This document shows, piece by piece, positions 55,201 to 61,200 of a stretch of DNA of 64,000 nucleotides. The DNA is from Gari tellinella (taxonomy: Eukaryota > Mollusca > Bivalvia > Cardiida > Psammobiidae). The position numbers and the translations under genes are program-made. The stretch covers positions 3,720,001 through 3,784,000 of the forward strand of contig OV277867.1 of NCBI GenBank assembly GCA_922989275.2. The letters are read 5' to 3'. Position 1 is the stretch's first letter; every line of letters starts with the position of its first letter. The notes under the pieces were generated by a model. It saw only the letters and a list, made by a program, of their open reading frames with translations. It was not told where the DNA came from and made no database searches.

Positions 55201-58200
55201 ATAGATGATCACTTAAAGCAGGTTGAAAGTAAAGCAGAATGCGCCTTGAGGCACATTCTGCTTTACTTTCAGCCTGCGTTAAGCTTTTATCTGCTATAAT
55301 ATAGAAAATATTTCTTATGATTTTTTCTTTCTGACAGTATAAATTGGAACTATTTTCTTTAGTAGAGGAATTAATTAAAGGCATAAAAAGGCATATTTTT
55401 GGAGTAATGGGTTAAGCAGCCATATGCCTACAGTGGAGAATCTGTTATTCTTTCCCGTTTAAACGCAAACGCAAAACACTAAAACGTAGAAAAGTACAAC
55501 TTTTGGACAATTCTGATAATTCTTGTTTATCTTGGTGGCAAACAGTTTGGAGCCTGATCAGACGCCGGGTTACCCGGCGTCTGATCTGGCTCCAAACTGT
55601 TTGCAGTGCAAATAATAGTTTTAGCGTAAACGCGTTTATTGGGAAAGAATAACACATTCTCCACTGTATCAATTAAATTTCTTTAGGATGGCCTTTAAGT
55701 TTTTCCCAAATTTTGAAATCATTTGACCTTGCCTTTTCCCCCAATGGTCCTGTTTTCAGATGTTTACCCCTTCCTCAACTAGAGTGCCTTAGAGTGCTCC
55801 TACCTACTCCTCTAACTAAGAACAACAAATGAATATTCAATTACAGTTTTGAGTACAGGTTCAAGCTTAAAGCAAGATGAATGTAAAGCAGAAAGCTCCT
55901 AAAGGCTTTAAAGACATCTCCTGACGACCTTTTGGTCATAACACCTTGCCGGATAATTTCTTTGCAAAAAGCATGGGTTTTGTGGACATACCAGTCGCAA
56001 AGAACCATTGAAGCGTCTAATGTGAGACCCGACCTTTATATTTGATAGATTGGTTAGAAATAACCATTGAAAAGCACTAGAGCATTGAGTATAATCTGAG
56101 CCTCACCAGGTAAACTGAGATTGGTATACCCACTGACAGCTTATGCTGCATGCTTTATCACAAGAACAATGGGGGGGGGGACTCCATCGATGGACTGAGG
56201 AAATATCTTTAAGCAGTATCCTGTTCCAAACACAGTTGAATTTTTCACTACTGCCTATATGGAGGAAACGGTTAATTGTACATTATTCCTTAACTCAATA
56301 GCCTGTTTCTAAATTCTGAAGACAGACGACCACTTAAAGAAGGTAGAAAGTAAAGCAGGTTGTGCCTTAAAGTGTATTCTGCTTTATTTTAAGCCTACTT
56401 TAAGCTGCCATCTGCTAGTATATATTAAAAAACATAATTATGACACATATTCAGGACTATAAAGTGGATTTATTTTCAGCATTATAAAGTGGATTTATTT
56501 TCTCCCGTTGATGAATAAATCAAAGGCTTAAAAATATCTATCTATTGAGTAATGGGTTAACCCTTAGCCCGCCAAATAAATTGTCGTCTGCTATATTTCT
56601 CGTCTGCTTCAAGTTTCAAAGTGCTTCAAAGTTGCTCAAACTTGCTGAAAATGTTGTACGAGTGTCAAACAGCTTGGATCCGGATGAGACGACGAGTTAC
56701 TCGGCGTCTCATCTGGATCCAAGCTGTTTGCATATGGAGCTATAGTCGTGAGTGGCAGGCTAAGGGGTTAAAATAGCATGCTGAATGATGTACTAAACAC
56801 TGCCTCGCCACTGCTATCTCCAGCAACCATGTGCAACTTGTAAGCAAAACCACATACCAAGGTTTGAATCTCATCTTGCAGACTGGCATCAGGTTTACTG
56901 TCTGGAACTTCTTTCTCCTTAACAACCAAATAATGTAACTGTAAGAAAAGTAATAATGTCTGAAAAAATTGTAACTGTAAGAAAAGTAATAATGTCTGAA
57001 AATATTGAAACTGTAAGAAAAGTAATAATGTCTGAAAATATTGTAACTGTAAGAAAAGTAATAATGTCTGAAAATAATGTAACTGTAAGAAAAGTAATAA
57101 TGTCTGGAAAAATTGTAACTGTAAGAAAAGTAATAATGTCTGAAAATATTGTAACTGTAAGAAAAGTAATAATGTCTGAAAATATTGTAACTGTAAGAAA
57201 AGTAATAATGTCTGAAAATATTGTAACAGTAAGAAAAGTAATAATGTCTGAAAATATTGTAACTGTAAGAAAAGTAATAATGTCTGAAAATATTGTAACT
57301 GTAAGAAAAGTAATAATGTCTGAAAAATATCAAATTTTACAATCTAAATTTAAATCTAAACTCAATTTTTTTTATATCGATAAAATGGAGAAAACCGAAA
57401 AAAACCGTATCAAATTATACAAATCATTATCCAGGGGCCCGTTTCATAAAACTTTGTACGACAAAAACGGTCGTAAGTCAAAAATTTAAAATACATTTAA
57501 TTTCTGATTTCTACATTTAATCCTGTCTTGTGACATCTCTTTGGAATCGTCTTTTCAAGACGATTCCAAAGAGATGACACAAAATAGGATTAGAAGGAGA
57601 AATAAAATAATGATAATTGATACTTTTATAATCTGACATACGACAACTTTTGTGTACGAAATTTTATGAAACTGGTCCCAGGTCTCCAATTGCGGCGTAT
57701 ATGGTACTTTCTGTTGGTCGGAACTTGAGTGTCCAGAGAAAACCCACATATCTTTAAAGGTTTACAATGTACCTTCACATACTGCCCTGACCGGGATTGA
57801 ACTCAGGGCCGCAGTGATAAAACAAACCTGTCCAAAAAGCTTTAACCTTGGTCCACCCACACACACACCCCTGGGCTATAGCATAAGCTCTGTGAGCTAA
57901 AAACAGACTAGTCTTAATTGGAACAGGAATTATCTATTTGCTGTTTCTGGGGTGAAAGAGTGAAGAACAACTATGATCAGGACCTCCCTCAAGATTCTCC
58001 ATATCTCATATTATTGGTATTCCAGTTTGACAGTTCTTCTCTACACTTGCAGATATACAATCTGAAAGGTCAAAGTGTTTAGATCCTGATCTCACAAACT
58101 TATACACTCTGAGTCCAAACAGTTTGCAAAGGTTTAGAATCCTTTCCCCCTGAGTGTACAATTCATTGTTATTGTGTATTGTTATTGTGTATTGTTATTG

Positions 58201-61200
58201 TGTATTGTTATTGTGTATTGTTATTGTGCATTGTGTATTGTTATGGTGTATTGTTATTGTGTATTGTATTGTGTATTGTTATTGTGTATTGTTATTGTGT
58301 ATTGTTATTGTGTATTGTTATTAGTTTGATACCTGAGGTGATAGAGTTGACGGTCTCTGGGACCACAGATAGGAATCCACCTTCTCCAGCATAGAGTGTA
58401 AAACAACCCTGAAAACAACAAACATATAGAGTGTAAAACAACCCCGGTTTACCCTGAAAACAACAAACACATAGAGTGTAAAACAACCCTGAAAACAACA
58501 AACACGTAGTGTGTAAAACAACCCTGAAAACAACAAACACATAGAGTGTAAAACAACCCTGAAAACAACAAACACATAGAGTGTAAAACAACCCTGAAAA
58601 CTGAAAACAACAAACACAGAGTGTAAAACAACCCTGAAAACAACAAACACAGAGTGTAAAACAACCCTGAAAACAACAAACAAACACGTAAACAGTAAAA
58701 CAACCCAGGAGTCGCTTGGGTACAGTGAGGGACTAGAGATGTGGTTTGTGCAGGCATTCGTGGTATATGTATTACACATTGTTTCATAAACTGTGCTTCC
58801 TCTCGACAACGACACCCAATGGGATCCAAATAATGTGTGTGTTGTTGGGAGGGAGTCGCTCTATGGAGGGATATTATCTTAATATCTTTCGTTTGCAAAC
58901 AGCTTGAATCCCAATCAGACTCCGTGTAACACAAAAATATTTATTATGGTGCATATTTATGATGATATAAATTGGAACAATTTTATTCAGTGGATGAATA
59001 AATTAACCCTTTCCCCCATAGAAGCGCCTTTTAGCGCATTCACTTTTTTCCTCCGCTGAAGAAATCAGTTCCAATTTAAACAGTCGTGAAGATGTTTCAT
59101 AAGGAAGGTTTTATTTATTCTGGCAGTAGGTAGCTTAAAGCAGGCTGAAAGTAAAGCAGAATGCGCATATGCGCATTCTGCTTTACTTTCAACCTACTTT
59201 AAGTAGTCAACTATTTTCAAAACTAGAAACATGCCATTGGGTAAAGGGTTAAATGCATAAATATAGGCGTATCTATGGAGTAAAGGGTTAAGAGGGTTTA
59301 TCCGACAAGAATAAAGATGACTAATTTATTTATGCTTTTCGGTGGATTACCGGAAAATAGCAGTGGATTATCACTTGGTAATCCACTGCAGTGGATTATC
59401 ACCAATCGCTGTTTTCCCCGTAGGGCTCCCCAAAAATCGTAGTCAATCGTGTCTTATCGTTAAATTCCGGCAGTCCGATTTGTCGCGAACGACTCAACGG
59501 AAGAACACGAATCCAAAATCGGGAGCAACGACGTAATTCGGATGACGTAAAATCAATAAATAAGTGACATCATCGTACAGGAAACTGTTTCGTTAATGTG
59601 TTCGATGTAAACTTGGGGCTCAACATGGGGTAAATCATGTACTTTCGCTTTCACAATTGTCGAACAATTTCGTTTAAAAAGTGGCTTAAAAGCATAAATA
59701 AATAGAATAATTGTATTTTTTCAGTATAAGATTGAATTTAATCCATTTCGTGAACATCAGACTGTGAAAATATAACGTCTGATGTTCACTCAATGGATTA
59801 AATTTCTATCTTATACTGAAAAAAACAATTACCCTCTATGTCACTTATGTGCAGGAATAGTTAGAGGTATCCTACAGTGTTTTTGTAACAGTTAATTACT
59901 AGTAAGGTGACTCGATTAGTCAAGATCAGTGTTATATCATGGTATCTGTTCTAATCATGTTTGGGTACTTACTTCTGGTGTTTCTGAACCATGCCTGCTA
60001 GTAGACAGCTCTGGTAGAACTCCGGCCCCAGTGTCCCCTCTGGAACTCTTAGTCTATCAATCAGTCCTAGGGCCTCATCTGGCCCTAGATGTTGGACCAG
60101 CAGAAGACTCAAACTTGAAGTGGTCAGTGTAGCGGGCCCAATTTGTTGATAAGCATGGTCAGGAGATAATGACAGGTTGAGATAGTCGGCTAACAAAGTT
60201 TCCCACTCATCAACAGTAGATGGCAGATACCCTGTTGTGTTAGAAAGAGGGGAAAATAATTTAACCCATTACATGTACTTCATTTTCTACAGTGGAGAAT
60301 CTGTTATTCTTTCCCGTTTAAACGCAAACGTACGCAAACGCAAAGCGCTAAAACGTAGAAAAGAACAACTTTTGGACAATTCTGATATTTCATGTTTATC
60401 TTGGTGGCAAACAGTTTGGAGCCTGATCAGACGCCGGGTTACCCGGCGTCTGATCTGGCTCCAAACTGTTTGCACTGCAAATAATAGTTTTAGCGTAAAC
60501 GCGTTCATTGGGAAAGAATAACACATTCTCCACTGTATATCCTAGCAGATGGTAGCTGAAAGCAGGCTGAATGTAAAGCAGAATGTGCCATATGGCGCAT
60601 TCTGCTGTACTTTCAGCCTGGTTTAAATGGTCATCTACCTTCAATACTAGAAACAGGCTATAGGGTAACTGGTTAAACCTAAATTGCATGCAGTAAAATT
60701 ACTAGACAGCAGATTCTTTTCTTAATAATTAATGATGAGGCGAGCATTTTATACAACTGTGATAGCATAGGCCTAGAATGTGAAGCCCTAATAGATGTAT
60801 AATCAAAGCCTGGTATTTGTTTTTTTAAACTGAACAAAGAAGGTAACATAATTTTTATTTTTCGTTCATGATGAGGTTTTCGATTTCACTAATGCTATCT
60901 CATATTTTTGCATTTCAAAGTTATCAAAATACATGTTAGAATTGATGATATGTGCAATAATTGATAAACCTAAATTGCATGCAGTGAAATAACTAGACAG
61001 TGGATTCTTTTCTATATAATCAATGATGAGACGAGCATTTCATACAACTAGGGTAGACCTAGAATTTCAAGCCCTAAGAGATTTATAATCTAAGCCTGGA
61101 ATTTATCTTTTCAAACTTAACAAAGAAGAAATTTCAGAATCTTAAATCACTGACCTGTATGATTATGTGAGGAGATCAACTCCACGTCTCCCAGGTGTAG

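Noticed and set aside
56740..57489. Long open frames on both strands (197 and 177 codons) with repeated 12-residue units
   Set aside because: They are produced by the 36-base minisatellite, which has no stop in several frames; they cross the HPS5 exon and a MITE and have no start context.
58292..58934. Cys/Phe-rich frames of 131-164 codons on the minus strand
   Set aside because: Artefacts of the splice-acceptor minisatellite; only the last 25 codons are the real HPS5 exon.
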